Shown: positions 8,637 through 16,347, counted from the stretch's first letter. The stretch: DNA of 53,771 nt from Asaia bogorensis (GCA_943333505.2 CALQTN020000025.1:1-53771); one strand, 5' to 3'. Notes: a model not told the origin generated them from the letters alone. Translations and numbers: made by a program.

Positions 8637-9227
8637 ATGACATCGTCCGCTATCCCATTCCCCCCGCTGCCGGAGCTGCGAGACCACGCGCCTGAACTGG
8701 CGCGGCGGTTGGGGGTGATTTTGCTTGGGCTGGCGGGCCTGGTGGCGTGGCGCTTTTTGAAGAACCCGCGGCTGGTGGGGATCATCGGGCCGCTTTGGCG
8801 GCGGCTGACCCATGTTGCGAGACGGTTTGAACGCGCGGTGGTGCGGCCTGCCAAGATGCGCGCGGCGCGGCAGGGAGAACGCTCGGGCGGGACGGCATTG
8901 GCTACGCCGCTGCCGAACGGGCGCGGATGGCTGGTGCGTGAGCTCGGCTGGGAGGCGGCCGGTTACGGGAACCATTTGGCGCATGTGCTGGCTTCGCCTG
9001 AGATGCAGGCGCTGATTGCGGCGGTGCCAGGCGTTGGGCGGGTGCTGCGGCCGGTTTGCCGGATGCTGGGGTATGATTTGGCGTCGGTGACGCTGATGGT
9101 GGCGCCGGAGGTGGTGGAGGCGCGGATTATTCTGCCGCCGGCGGAGGTTGCGGTTTCGGCCCCGGATGGCGCGGTGGAGTTGGTTGGGGTTTCCGGGGAT
9201 TGTTCGGGTGTCGTTGCGAATGGTTGA
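8637..9227 (+). CDS. Hypothetical membrane-anchored protein, full-length member of a paralogous pair
   Basis: A 196-aa protein with an N-terminal hydrophobic helix (about 26-42, GVILLGLAGLVAWRFL), then a basic stretch (LWRRLTHVARRFERAVVRP). A conserved block follows at about 117-140 (HLAHVLASPEMQALIAAVPG then RVLRPVCRMLGYDL). The block and part of the basic stretch recur in the minus-strand gene at the right edge of the window, so these are paralogues. The C-terminal 45 residues are valine- and proline-rich. No family is recognised. A single-helix anchor with a basic cytoplasmic region would fit a membrane scaffold, but that is only inference. The start lacks a ribosome binding site. Confidence 0.75.
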   Translation: MTSSAIPFPPLPELRDHAPELARRLGVILLGLAGLVAWRFLKNPRLVGIIGPLWRRLTHVARRFERAVVRPAKMRAARQGERSGGTALATPLPNGRGWLVRELGWEAAGYGNHLAHVLASPEMQALIAAVPGVGRVLRPVCRMLGYDLASVTLMVAPEVVEARIILPPAEVAVSAPDGAVELVGVSGDCSGVVANG

Positions 9228-9243
9228 GAGGTCGGGGAAATTT

Positions 9244-9270
9244 GCGCCTATTTTGTTACGATATCGTAAT
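9244..9270 (+). repeat. Conserved 3' element after the paralogous gene, copy 1 (contains 14-bp palindrome)
   Basis: GCGCCT is followed by an AT-rich stretch and the perfect palindrome TTACGATATCGTAA (9256-9269). The same element, GCGCCT...TTGTTACGATAT, occurs the same short distance after the stop of the paralogue at the right edge (53175-53205, minus strand). Conservation outside the coding region means that the duplication included the 3' flank or that the element is functional, for instance as an operator or transcript end. Confidence 0.6.
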
Positions 9271-9372
9271 TATATGCGATATTTCTGAGGCGCAGAAAGA
9301 TGGATTGGCTCGCAATGACGGCGAAGGTGGCGGAAGCCGCGGGTGGGGGTGCACCCTGTGCCCTCCCCCCGG

Positions 9373-9393
9373 CCCTCTCCCGAGGGGAGAGGG
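9373..9393. repeat. CCCTCTCCC/GGGAGAGGG hairpin
   Basis: A 9-bp inverted repeat with a 3-base loop in the gap between the 8637 gene and the converging VWA gene. No T-run follows on either strand directly, so it is better read as a short GC-rich dispersed hairpin than as an intrinsic terminator. The adjoining 9411-9443 hairpin with its T-tract could complete a termination region. Confidence 0.4.
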
Positions 9394-9410
9394 TGAAGAG
9401 TTGGAGAAAG

Positions 9411-9443
9411 TTTTTTTGCTTCTTTTTGTTCACAAAAAGAAGG
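9411..9443. repeat. Dispersed T-rich hairpin repeat, copy a
   Basis: TTTTTTTG is followed by a near-perfect hairpin (CTTCTTTTTG, loop TTCA, CAAAAAGAAG). It lies just beyond the stop of the minus-strand VWA gene and ends the converging plus-strand unit. Related copies lie at 20156-20182, 21540-21578 and 48721-48762 (inverted). All are intergenic and next to gene ends, consistent with a mobile bidirectional terminator-like repeat. Confidence 0.6.
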
Positions 9444-9446
9444 CGC

Positions 9447-10625
9447 TTACTTACTCAACTCCCGCGTCATCAACTCAATCCCGCCCAAGGTCATCGGGAA
9501 CATGCGATCTTCCACCAGTTGCTTGACCATATTGATCGACATCGCGTGATCCCAGCTTTTCTGCGGGCGGGGGTTCAACCATGCAAAGCGGCGGAAATGG
9601 TGGGTGAGGCGATCGACCCAGATGGCGCCCGACTCGTCATTCCAATGTTCGACGCTGCCGCCGGCATGGCTGATTTCGTAGGGCGACATGCTGGCGTCGC
9701 CGACGAAGACGACTTTGTAGTCCGGGCCGTATTTCCGCATCACGTCAAAGGTTGACATGCTGCTTTCCTGGCGGCGCTTGTTGGTTTTCCACACACGTTC
9801 ATAGACGCAGTTATGGAAGTAGAAATATTCCATGTGCTTGAACTCGCCACGGGAGGCCGAGAATAATTCCTCGCAGACCCGGACATGTTCATCCATCGAG
9901 CCGCCAATATCGAAGAACAGCAGCACTTTGATCGCGTTATGGCGTTCCGGCACCATTTTCAGATCGAGGCTGCCGGCGTTTTTGGCAGTGCTGCGGATGG
10001 TGTCGGCGATGTCCAACTCGGTTGCCTGGCCCTGGCGGGCGAAGCGGCGCAGTTTGCGCAAGGCGAGTTTGATGTTGCGGGTGCCGAGCTCGATATTATC
10101 ATCGAGATCCTTGTATTCGCGCTTGTCCCAGACCTTCACCGCGCGGCGATGGCGGCTTTCGTTCTGGCCGATCCGCACGCCTTCGGGGTTATAGCCATTG
10201 GCCCCGAACGGCGAGGTGCCACCGGTGCCGATCCATTTCGATCCGCCCTGATGGCGTTCCTTCTGTTCGGCCAGACGCTGCTTGAGCAAGTCCATCAGCG
10301 CCTGGAAGCCGCCGGCGGCCTGGACCTTCTCGATTTCTTCCGGCGTCATATATTTTTCGGCGAGGCTTTTCAGCCACTCCTCCGGCAGGTTTTCGACCTC
10401 GATGCCCTCGGGCGCTTCCAGCCCTTTGAACACCGTGCCGAAAACCCGGTCGAAACGGTCGAGGAACCGTTCGTCCTTCACCAGAGTGGCACGGGCGAGA
10501 TAGTAGAAATCATCGATGTTGTAATCGGCCACACCGGCCTTCATCGCCCCAATCAGGGTCAGATATTCCGTCACCGAAGCGGGAAGACCCGCGGTGCGCA
10601 ACGCCAGAATGAATGGGGCGAACAT
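9447..10625 (-). CDS. VWA domain-containing CoxE-like protein
   Basis: A 392-aa cytoplasmic protein of the CoxE/VWA family. The helical N-terminal two thirds include LTLIGAMKAGVADYNIDDFYYLARATLVKD. The C-terminal von Willebrand A domain carries a MIDAS-like FFDIGGSMDEH (about 240-247), in which the usual DxSxS is DIGGS. The partner MoxR ATPase gene lies three bases upstream on the same strand, so the two are co-translated. MoxR/CoxE pairs act as AAA+ chaperones that insert metals or mature enzyme complexes. No molybdenum or copper enzyme gene is nearby, so the client is not visible. Length and architecture are normal. Confidence 0.9.
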   Translation of the reverse strand: MFAPFILALRTAGLPASVTEYLTLIGAMKAGVADYNIDDFYYLARATLVKDERFLDRFDRVFGTVFKGLEAPEGIEVENLPEEWLKSLAEKYMTPEEIEKVQAAGGFQALMDLLKQRLAEQKERHQGGSKWIGTGGTSPFGANGYNPEGVRIGQNESRHRRAVKVWDKREYKDLDDNIELGTRNIKLALRKLRRFARQGQATELDIADTIRSTAKNAGSLDLKMVPERHNAIKVLLFFDIGGSMDEHVRVCEELFSASRGEFKHMEYFYFHNCVYERVWKTNKRRQESSMSTFDVMRKYGPDYKVVFVGDASMSPYEISHAGGSVEHWNDESGAIWVDRLTHHFRRFAWLNPRPQKSWDHAMSINMVKQLVEDRMFPMTLGGIELMTRELSK

Positions 10626-10628
10626 CGA

Positions 10629-11477
10629 TTAACCTCCGCGCCGCGACAGGAACGCCAGGCGCTCAAACAAATGCACATCCTGCTCGTTCTTCAGCAACGC
10701 GCCATGCAGCGGCGGAATGACCTGGGCACCATCCTTGGAACGCAGAACCTCGGGGTCGAGATCATCGATCATCAGCAGCTTCAGCCAGTCGAGCAATTCG
10801 GACGTCGCCGGCTTCTTTTTCAGGCCGGGCACATCGCGCAGTTTGAAGAACACGTTCAGCGCTTCGCGCGCCAGATCCTGCTTGATGTTGGGATAATGGG
10901 TCTGAACGATCAGTTCCATGGTCTCCCGATCGGGGAAGCGAATGTAGTGGAAGAAGCAACGACGCAGGAACGCGTCGGGCAGTTCCTTTTCGTTGTTGGA
11001 GGTGATGATCACCACCGGGCGATGCTTGGTGGCGATGGTCTTGCGGGTTTCGTAGACGAAGAACTGCATTTTATCGAGTTCGAGCAGCAAATCGTTGGGG
11101 AACTCGATATCGGCTTTGTCGATCTCGTCGATCAGCACTACCACGGGGGTGTCGCTTTCAAACGCATCCCAAAGCTTGCCGCGCACGATGTAGTTGCCGA
11201 TGTCATGGACCCGGGCGTCGCCGAGCTGACCATCGCGCAGGCGGGACACCGCGTCATATTCGTAAAGGCCCTGCTGGGCCTTGGTGGTCGATTTCACATG
11301 CCACTCAATCAGCGGCATCCCCAAGGCCTTGGCGACCTCGTGTGCCAAAACCGTCTTGCCGGTGCCCGGCTCCCCTTTGACCAACAAAGGCCGCTGCAGA
11401 CTGACCGACGCATTCACCGCGACCTCAAGATCGCGCGACGCAATATAGTTCTCAGTGCTCTTGAAACCGCTCACCAA
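10629..11477 (-). CDS. MoxR-family AAA+ ATPase
   Basis: A 282-aa ATPase with Walker A GEPGTGKT (35-42), Walker B VVLIDEIDKAD (about 110-120), sensor-1 VIITSNN and an arginine-finger region (DAFLRRCFFHYIRF). MoxR proteins form ring-shaped chaperones that work with VWA partners, and the partner gene follows directly with a 3-base gap. The upstream region on this strand contains tRNA-Val about 90 bases away, so the operon probably has its own promoter between. No abnormality seen. Confidence 0.93.
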   Translation of the reverse strand: MVSGFKSTENYIASRDLEVAVNASVSLQRPLLVKGEPGTGKTVLAHEVAKALGMPLIEWHVKSTTKAQQGLYEYDAVSRLRDGQLGDARVHDIGNYIVRGKLWDAFESDTPVVVLIDEIDKADIEFPNDLLLELDKMQFFVYETRKTIATKHRPVVIITSNNEKELPDAFLRRCFFHYIRFPDRETMELIVQTHYPNIKQDLAREALNVFFKLRDVPGLKKKPATSELLDWLKLLMIDDLDPEVLRSKDGAQVIPPLHGALLKNEQDVHLFERLAFLSRRGG

Positions 11478-11567
11478 ACATCCCCTTGTGACTTCCTCGG
11501 TGTCCGTCCGGACACTTACCCAGGATTGTCAGTGCATAAATCCAATTGGGCAAGGGGGGGACCACAA

Positions 11568-11642
11568 TGGTGGGCGCGACAGGGATTGAACCTGTGACCT
11601 TCCCCGTGTCAGGGGGACGCTCTCCCGCTGAGCTACGCGCCC
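11568..11642 (-). tRNA. tRNA-Val (anticodon GAC)
   Basis: Read on the minus strand, a 75-nt cloverleaf begins GGGCGCGTAGCTCAGCGGG and ends CGCGCCCACCA. The 7-bp acceptor stem GGGCGCG/CGCGCCC is perfect. The anticodon stem TCCCC/GGGGA encloses the loop CTGACAC, giving anticodon GAC (valine). The T arm contains GGTTCAATCC. CCA is encoded. No integrase or attachment-site duplication of its 3' end was seen nearby. Confidence 0.97.
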
Positions 11643-11774
11643 ATCGTGGGACGCACTCCCTACGGGCATCGCATGCATAACGCAAGGGTTTGTGGAGGCG
11701 GGGACGCAAGAAAGCGCTGGCGCGCGCGCAGACCCCGCCAGGAAGGTCTCTGGACGCCAAACCCTGAAGTGGAA

Positions 11775-11842
11775 CTTCGAATGAAGAAGGGGGCTTAGGG
11801 ACTGGTTGGAACCAGTCCCTAAGCCCCCTTCTTCATTCGAAG
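11775..11842. repeat. Near-perfect 68-bp palindrome (33-bp arms, 2-base centre)
   Basis: The left arm 11775-11807 starts CTTCGAATGAAGAAGG and ends ACTGGTT. The right arm 11810-11842 is its exact reverse complement. Only GG separates them, and I found no mismatch in 33 pairs. It lies downstream of the minus-strand CaiB gene and upstream of tRNA-Val. No T-run follows on either strand, so it is not a standard intrinsic terminator. It could be a small palindromic mobile element or a cruciform-forming site. Confidence 0.85.
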
Positions 11843-11886
11843 CTTTCTTTCATCGGATAGGGGCCTGGGGCCCGGCCCAGGCGGGG

Positions 11887-11909
11887 GGCGAGGGGCACCG
11901 CCCCTCGCC
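11887..11909 (-). terminator. GC-rich hairpin after the CaiB gene
   Basis: GGCGAGGGGC and GCCCCTCGCC form a 10-bp stem around the loop ACC, starting 13 bases beyond the CaiB stop. No uridine tract follows, so termination efficiency is uncertain. Together with the large palindrome it is the only visible structure at the end of this operon. Confidence 0.45.
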
Positions 11910-11921
11910 TTTCTTCCATCC

Positions 11922-13049
11922 CTACCCCCACAAATCCTCAGCGTTATGCTCGCCGAGCTTGGGGCTGTCCCGGTATGGATGCGGGCGTTCGCGGTTGAAG
12001 GTCAGCGGCAGTCCGACGACATCGAGATTGCTGCCCGGCAGTTTGCGCATCATGTCCATTGCGGCGAGTTGCGGGGTGGCGACGAGGTCGGCGATGTCGT
12101 TGACGGGTGCGCAAGGGACACCGACTTTGGTGAGCGCCGCCATCCACGCATCACGGCTTTGCGTTCGTAGCAGGGGTTCCATGAGGGCGATGAGGGCGGC
12201 TTTGTGGACCGCACGCTTGCGGCCGTCGGAGAATCGGGGGTCGGTCGCCCATTCCGGGTGCCCCATGGCGCCCGCGCATTTGACGAACAGGCGATCATTG
12301 CCGGCGGCGATGCAGATAGGTTTGTCGGTGGTTTCGAAGGTTTGGTAGGGGACCAGCAAGTTCGATCCGGTGCCGTGGCGTTCGGGGACGGTGCCAGTGT
12401 GTTTGTAGCCATTAACCGCGCCTTCGACCCACGCGACCGAGGCTTCGAACAGCGATGTGTCGATGACGCAGCCTTGTCCGGTGCGTTGGCGCTGTTGGAG
12501 TGCGGCAAGTGCGCCGATCACGCACCACATGCCAGTGGCTTTGTCGTTGATCGCCGGGGCGCAGAAGGTCGGTGGATCTTCCGGGCGGCCGGTCATGGTC
12601 ATGACCGCACCATAGGCTTGCAGCAGCGGGTCGAAGCCCGGGGCCAAGCGCAGGGGGCCGGTGTAACCGAACGCCCAGATGGAGCAGTAGATCAGCCGCG
12701 GGTTGACCAGCAGCATCGCGTCCGGGCCGATCCCAACATCATCGACGATGCCGGGCCGCAGATTCTGGATCAGGATATCGGCTTTGCGAACCAGATCCTT
12801 CAAGCGTTCGATATCGGCGGCCGATTTGATATCGATCGTGACCGAGCGTTTGTTGCGGTTTTGCGCGTGGAAGAACAGCGCGTCGCCATCGATGAACGGA
12901 GGGCCCCAGAGGCGGGCATCGTCACCGCCATCGGGTTTTTCGATTTTAATGACATCGGCGCCCATGTCGCCGAGGATGGCACCGGCAAGTGGCCCGGCGA
13001 GCGCCTGGCCGATTTCGAGCACGCGAATACCGTCGAGGGGTCCGGCCAT
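11922..13049 (-). CDS. CaiB/BaiF family (family III) CoA-transferase
   Basis: A 375-aa enzyme moving CoA between carboxylic acids, of the formyl-CoA/carnitinyl-CoA transferase family. Hallmarks are the N-terminal GIRVLEIGQALAGPLAG, LGDMGADVIKIEKPDGGD, NRNKRSVTIDIK and PAINDKATG. Asp169, counted from the chosen start, matches in position and context the catalytic aspartate of formyl-CoA transferase. The ATG at 13049 is preferred to an upstream in-frame TTG because GGAGG lies 8 bases before it. The preceding SDR stops two bases upstream, so the two enzymes form an operon, probably for breakdown of an organic acid or its CoA ester. Substrate is not determined. Confidence 0.92.
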   Translation of the reverse strand: MAGPLDGIRVLEIGQALAGPLAGAILGDMGADVIKIEKPDGGDDARLWGPPFIDGDALFFHAQNRNKRSVTIDIKSAADIERLKDLVRKADILIQNLRPGIVDDVGIGPDAMLLVNPRLIYCSIWAFGYTGPLRLAPGFDPLLQAYGAVMTMTGRPEDPPTFCAPAINDKATGMWCVIGALAALQQRQRTGQGCVIDTSLFEASVAWVEGAVNGYKHTGTVPERHGTGSNLLVPYQTFETTDKPICIAAGNDRLFVKCAGAMGHPEWATDPRFSDGRKRAVHKAALIALMEPLLRTQSRDAWMAALTKVGVPCAPVNDIADLVATPQLAAMDMMRKLPGSNLDVVGLPLTFNRERPHPYRDSPKLGEHNAEDLWG

Positions 13050-13051
13050 GA

Positions 13052-13846
13052 TCAATTCCTCCGGATCGCGCCGGCGGTCATCCCGCCGTCGATGATGAGT
13101 TCGGTGCCAGTGATGTAGCGCGATGCGTCCGACGCCAGGAACAGCACGCCGTTGGCGATTTCGACGGGTTCAGCGGCTTTGCCGATTGGGGCGGCGAGGC
13201 CCAGCGCATGGGGGTCGAGCGGGGCGTTCAGGCCGCCGCCGGCCGCGGTTGCGGCTTTCTGCCAGATATCGGTGACGATGATGCCGGGATGGACGGAGTT
13301 GACGCGGATGTTGTCGCCGGCGGCAGCGCACTCCATCGCCATGGATTTGGCGAACAGGCGGACCGCACCTTTGGAGGCCGAGTAGCCGGCGAGATTGGCC
13401 GAGCCACGCAGGCCCGCGACCGAGGAGATCATGACAAGGGAGCCACCGCCGGCTTTGCGCATTGCCGGGATGCAGTATTTTGCGGTGAGGAAGACGCCGT
13501 CGACGTTGACCGCGTTCTGGCGGCGGAAATCGGCGAGTGTCATCTGCAGGGCGGAACCGAAGATGGCGATGCCGGCATTGGCGACAGCGATGTCGAGTTT
13601 GCCGAATTTGGCCACGATGCTGTCAACCACGCCCTGCCAGGCGGCTTCGTCAGTGACATCCTGATGGATGTACATCGCGCGGCCACCGGCGGCGATGATC
13701 GCGGCAACGGTGGCTTCACCGGCGGCGTCATTCAAATCACTGATCGCAACGGCCGCACCTTCTGATGCGAGGGCTTTGGCGCAGGCCGCGCCTATTCCGG
13801 CGGCCCCGCCGGTGATGAATGCAACTTTGCCCGAGACCTGGCCCAT
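13052..13846 (-). CDS. SDR family oxidoreductase
   Basis: A 264-aa classical short-chain dehydrogenase. The nucleotide-binding TGGAAGIG lies at 12-19, NAG (VANAGI) near 90, the catalytic serine in MISSVAGLRG near 142 and YSASK near 155. The ending SRYITGTELIIDGG is typical. The start at 13846 follows GGAGGAAACC. An in-frame ATG 11 codons upstream has no ribosome binding site. It is followed two bases later by the CoA-transferase gene. Likely an NAD(P)-dependent alcohol or hydroxyacyl dehydrogenase of the same pathway; substrate unknown. Confidence 0.93.
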   Translation of the reverse strand: MGQVSGKVAFITGGAAGIGAACAKALASEGAAVAISDLNDAAGEATVAAIIAAGGRAMYIHQDVTDEAAWQGVVDSIVAKFGKLDIAVANAGIAIFGSALQMTLADFRRQNAVNVDGVFLTAKYCIPAMRKAGGGSLVMISSVAGLRGSANLAGYSASKGAVRLFAKSMAMECAAAGDNIRVNSVHPGIIVTDIWQKAATAAGGGLNAPLDPHALGLAAPIGKAAEPVEIANGVLFLASDASRYITGTELIIDGGMTAGAIRRN

Positions 13847-13988
13847 GGTTTCCTCCGAAGGGTGATTGTTGGGAGGCATGATCGACGATGTGGGGAGCGG
13901 TGGCTAGCCCCTGGGTGGTTGGTATCGGTCAAGGCCTGATGATCAAAAGGAAGCGGAAATCTGGCCGGATGTCGGGTATGTTGGATAT

Positions 13989-14201
13989 ATGAACATGGGC
14001 CTGACCGACAAAGTTCCGTCTGAGCTCTTTAACGCTCTGGTGCGAAGCGCTGAGCAGGCCGAGCGCGGTGAGATTTTGCCGCTGGAGCCGGTTTTGGCTC
14101 GCATTCGGGCACGTATCGCCAGTGCAGAGGCACGGATCAGTGGGCAAAAACTATCTCGGAGTTGTGATCGGCCTAACACCTGCAGCCGACGCCCAGGGTG
14201 A
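13989..14201 (+). CDS. Antitoxin-like small protein of a degraded type II toxin-antitoxin module
   Basis: A 70-aa ORF whose core, FNALVRSAEQAERGEILPLE followed by PVLARIRARIASAEARI, matches the pattern of small antitoxins carried just before ParE/RelE-type toxins. The last 18 residues (from SGQKLSRSC) look like read-through into the overlapping toxin frame, so the original stop may be lost. The ribosome binding site is weak and another ATG follows two codons later. The toxin gene next to it is frameshifted, so this antitoxin may be an orphan relic. Recognition is by pattern only. Confidence 0.6.
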   Translation: MNMGLTDKVPSELFNALVRSAEQAERGEILPLEPVLARIRARIASAEARISGQKLSRSCDRPNTCSRRPG

Positions 14202-14461
14202 AAGTCTTCTCGATCATTTCGACCATCTGGATCGCACGGAGGCAATGCGTAGTCTTTTACAGGCGCTTGAGGATGCGAAACTCCGGATCGAGCGCGCTCC
14301 GCTCGCTGGTCTGCCCGCGCCGAGGCCTTATCCTTCGCTCGTGCGTTTGGGCTTCCGTTGGATCAAGATTGGCGCCTATTGGTTCGCGTATACGTCGACT
14401 GCCCCCCCTGGCGACCCCCGGCGTGCACTACGCCGCTTCCGATATTCCACGACGGGTGTGA
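14140..14461 (+). pseudogene. ParE/RelE-like toxin gene, frameshifted
   Basis: From a GTG at 14140 the frame reads GKNYLGVVIGLTPAAD, then AMRSLLQALEDAKLRIERAP, PAPRPYPSLVRLGFRWIK and GAYWFAY, the core of a ParE/RelE-type toxin. At a C7 run (14402-14408) the frame is lost. The proper ending, VHYAASDIPRRV and a stop at 14459-14461, is in the frame reached if one C is removed. The toxin is therefore inactivated by a one-base slip in a homopolymer, unless that base is a sequencing error. A start inside the antitoxin gene gives an overlap of about 60 bases. Confidence 0.75.
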
Positions 14462-14494
14462 TCCAAGTCCACATGATGCTGGTGCCGAATTCGC

Positions 14495-14824
14495 TTGCAG
14501 TTTTGGGTCGTTTGCGTTAGCAATACTTGCACGACACGCGGAGAATACATCGCCACCTTGAATGCTCATGAGGCGGAGTCGGAGCAACTCGGCGTTGATC
14601 ATCTCGACTTGTTTGGGTCGACGGCGCGCGATCAGGCTGGGCCCGAGTCAGTGGTCGATTTGTTTTTCGACCATCCGGAAGGGTCACTGGAGCTGTTTTA
14701 ATTGATGGATGTGAAGGACGCGGCGGTGCACATTTTGGGCTGTAAAACCGATATTATGACGCGATGGGGCTTGCATCGGGTTTTGCGGCTGGAGATTGAG
14801 GCTTCGGCGCAGCAGGTGTTTTAA
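14495..14824 (+). pseudogene. MNT-type nucleotidyltransferase (MntA-like) gene with internal stop
   Basis: The frame reads IATLNAHEAESEQLGVDHL, then LFGSTARDQAGPESVVDLFF, the minimal nucleotidyltransferase signature, and is interrupted by TAA at 14699-14701. The same frame continues after the stop with LMDVKDAAVHILGCKTDIMT to a TAA at 14822-14824. This is one MntA-like gene split by a nonsense mutation. The catalytic SDxD is SVVD here, so the first metal-binding aspartate is also lost. Such proteins neutralise HepT toxins by adenylylation. No small HepT gene follows. The true start is uncertain; homology begins near 14540. Confidence 0.75.
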
Positions 14825-14852
14825 TGAACTTGTTTTCATCGGCGGAAAAAAT

Positions 14853-15176
14853 CTATCTTTCCCGCCAACCGCGCAGTATCTCGGCCGATATCGAAATCCC
14901 CAAACCTTTGCCGACCCACACCACCCCGAACGCAAGGAGAAGCAGCGCAATGGGCGGACCTGCCACCATGACAATCGTTGGAAATCTCGTCTGCCAGTCG
15001 GGCCGAAGATCATGGGTTGGCACGAAAACGAAGCCACTGGCAGTCTTGGCAATGTCGGCAGCCGTCCAATGCCGCATCGCAGTCAGATCATCACGATTGA
15101 TCCAGGCCACGGGAACCGCCCAACACAATGAGACCAGAACCCAAAGGCGAAGTAATCCTCTCCGGATATGCATCAC
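14853..15176 (-). CDS. Small two-helix membrane protein, tandem paralogue 2
   Basis: A 107-aa protein with two hydrophobic helices: GLLRLWVLVSLCWAVPVAW at the N terminus and VMVAGPPIALLLLAFGVVWV near the end. The soluble loop between carries NRDDL. It is clearly related to the gene at 15260-15571 on the same strand: LRLW-LCWAVPVAW-NRDDL, PDWQ-R-P and PPIAL-WVG-GI-IS are shared. The GTG at 15176 aligns with the GTG start of the other copy; an ATG is the next codon. The loop probably lies in the periplasm. Function is unknown. Confidence 0.75.
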   Translation of the reverse strand: MMHIRRGLLRLWVLVSLCWAVPVAWINRDDLTAMRHWTAADIAKTASGFVFVPTHDLRPDWQTRFPTIVMVAGPPIALLLLAFGVVWVGKGLGISISAEILRGWRER

Positions 15177-15259
15177 AAGGTATCCCTAGACAATATTATA
15201 ATATGGCATTCGTCACGGACTTATAAGGCCCTGGCTGGAATCGATCTCCTGGACATTTT

Positions 15260-15571
15260 CTAACGCTTTTGCCACGCGCGAAGTGCGCCGATTGAGATAG
15301 TAATTCCGAAGCCGCGGCCGACCCAGATCATTCCCAAGACAATGATAAATAATGCAATCGGCGGGGTTGCAACCAGAACGACAGCTGGTACTCTGACCTG
15401 CCAGTCCGGAAGACGACCATTTTCTGGTAAGCTATTCGGGTCAGATTTCACGTCACTGAGTCGAATTTGACGTGTTGCCATGAGATCATCACGATTGAAC
15501 CACGCAACGGGTACAGCCCAACACAATGCGATAAGAATCCAAAGGCGAAGCATGCCCTGTATGAGATTCAC
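15260..15571 (-). CDS. Small two-helix membrane protein, tandem paralogue 1
   Basis: A 103-aa paralogue of the downstream gene, with helices GMLRLWILIALCWAVPVAW and VVLVATPPIALFIIVLGMIW around a loop with NRDDLMATRQ and PDWQVRVPA. GTG at 15571 is chosen because GGAGG lies 8 bases upstream; the longer open frame to 15610 has no such site. The pair is separated by 83 bases and sits in a lower-GC region among decayed toxin-antitoxin and HEPN genes. It is the intact cargo of that region. Family not recognised. Confidence 0.75.
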   Translation of the reverse strand: MNLIQGMLRLWILIALCWAVPVAWFNRDDLMATRQIRLSDVKSDPNSLPENGRLPDWQVRVPAVVLVATPPIALFIIVLGMIWVGRGFGITISIGALRAWQKR

Positions 15572-15679
15572 TGTGTGTTCCTCCCTCAAAAAATTCGAGA
15601 CATGACGCATCCGCTGCCATACATTGCTTTGTATGTTTGGACCGCAGATAGCATCCGACCAACTCTATAATAAAATCAT

Positions 15680-16347
15680 TCATCTGTTTTGTCTTGCTGC
15701 TATCATATATGGCTCCAACCAAATCGCAATTTTGTTCACTTGGCCAATGGCTATCTCCAAATTTTCACGAGATACCGATATATACGGAGCGAACATTTGT
15801 CCAAGAGGCTCCGCCTCCTTTGCCATTTTTTGTTCCAATTCATTGCTGAACAATGGGGTTTTGAAGCGTTTTAACGTCTTTGGGTAATGCTGCGCCTTCA
15901 TTTTAGAGATACGGCAAGAATGTTGAATATCATTCCGCGCAAGCACGATTTGTTCGAGATTTTCGATATCTATCGGGCACCGCTCCCACGGCACCCCAAT
16001 AGAAAGCGCGAAAACGGCTCTATAACCGCGTATAAATCCTTGTTTGAAATATTTATTACGATTTGAATCATCTATATTCATGCGAAGTTCGCTTTCCCAT
16101 GCGCTAAAATAAAGTTGAAGCGCGTGAGACAGAAGTGACACACAGGTCTGGCCCACAATGACCAAACCTGCCTCCGCTTCCCGCCACGCCTCGAAGTAGG
16201 GAGGTCCTTCGTCGACAACTTCACCGGGAAAAATGGCGCTTCGCCCACTTCAATTTTGCGCATGGTTTCCCGAAAGGACGCACCTGCCTCGTCATAAAAA
16301 TTGCGGATAAAACCTGTACGCTCGGCCAAAAAGAAAAGAATATCCAT
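15680..16347 (-). pseudogene. HEPN-like protein gene, frameshifted
   Basis: Two overlapping frames join into one 223-residue protein. MDILFFLAERTGFIRNFYDE through EVGEAPFFP (16347 to about 16220) continues in another frame as GEVVDEGPPYFEAWREAEAG and VIVGQTCVSLLSHALQLYF to the stop at 15680. The break lies at the T5/C3 runs near 16225-16233. The segment LEQIVLARNDIQHS contains RNDIQH, a fit to the R-x4-6-H motif of HEPN ribonuclease domains, in a helical context. The frameshift probably inactivates it, unless it is a sequencing error. HEPN assignment is by motif and helical character only. Confidence 0.65.

Noticed and set aside
9885-11597. 570-codon plus-strand open frame across the MoxR and VWA genes
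   Set aside because: It spans two oppositely oriented genes with strong motifs and reads into the tRNA region. No family resemblance.
11568-11842. tRNA-Val and adjacent palindrome as an integration site of a genomic island
   Set aside because: No integrase gene, no repeated tRNA 3' end and normal housekeeping-like genes on both sides.
14824-15189. Plus-strand open frame beginning MNLFSSAEKIYLS
   Set aside because: It is antisense to the two-helix membrane protein, whose paralogue next door confirms the minus-strand reading.
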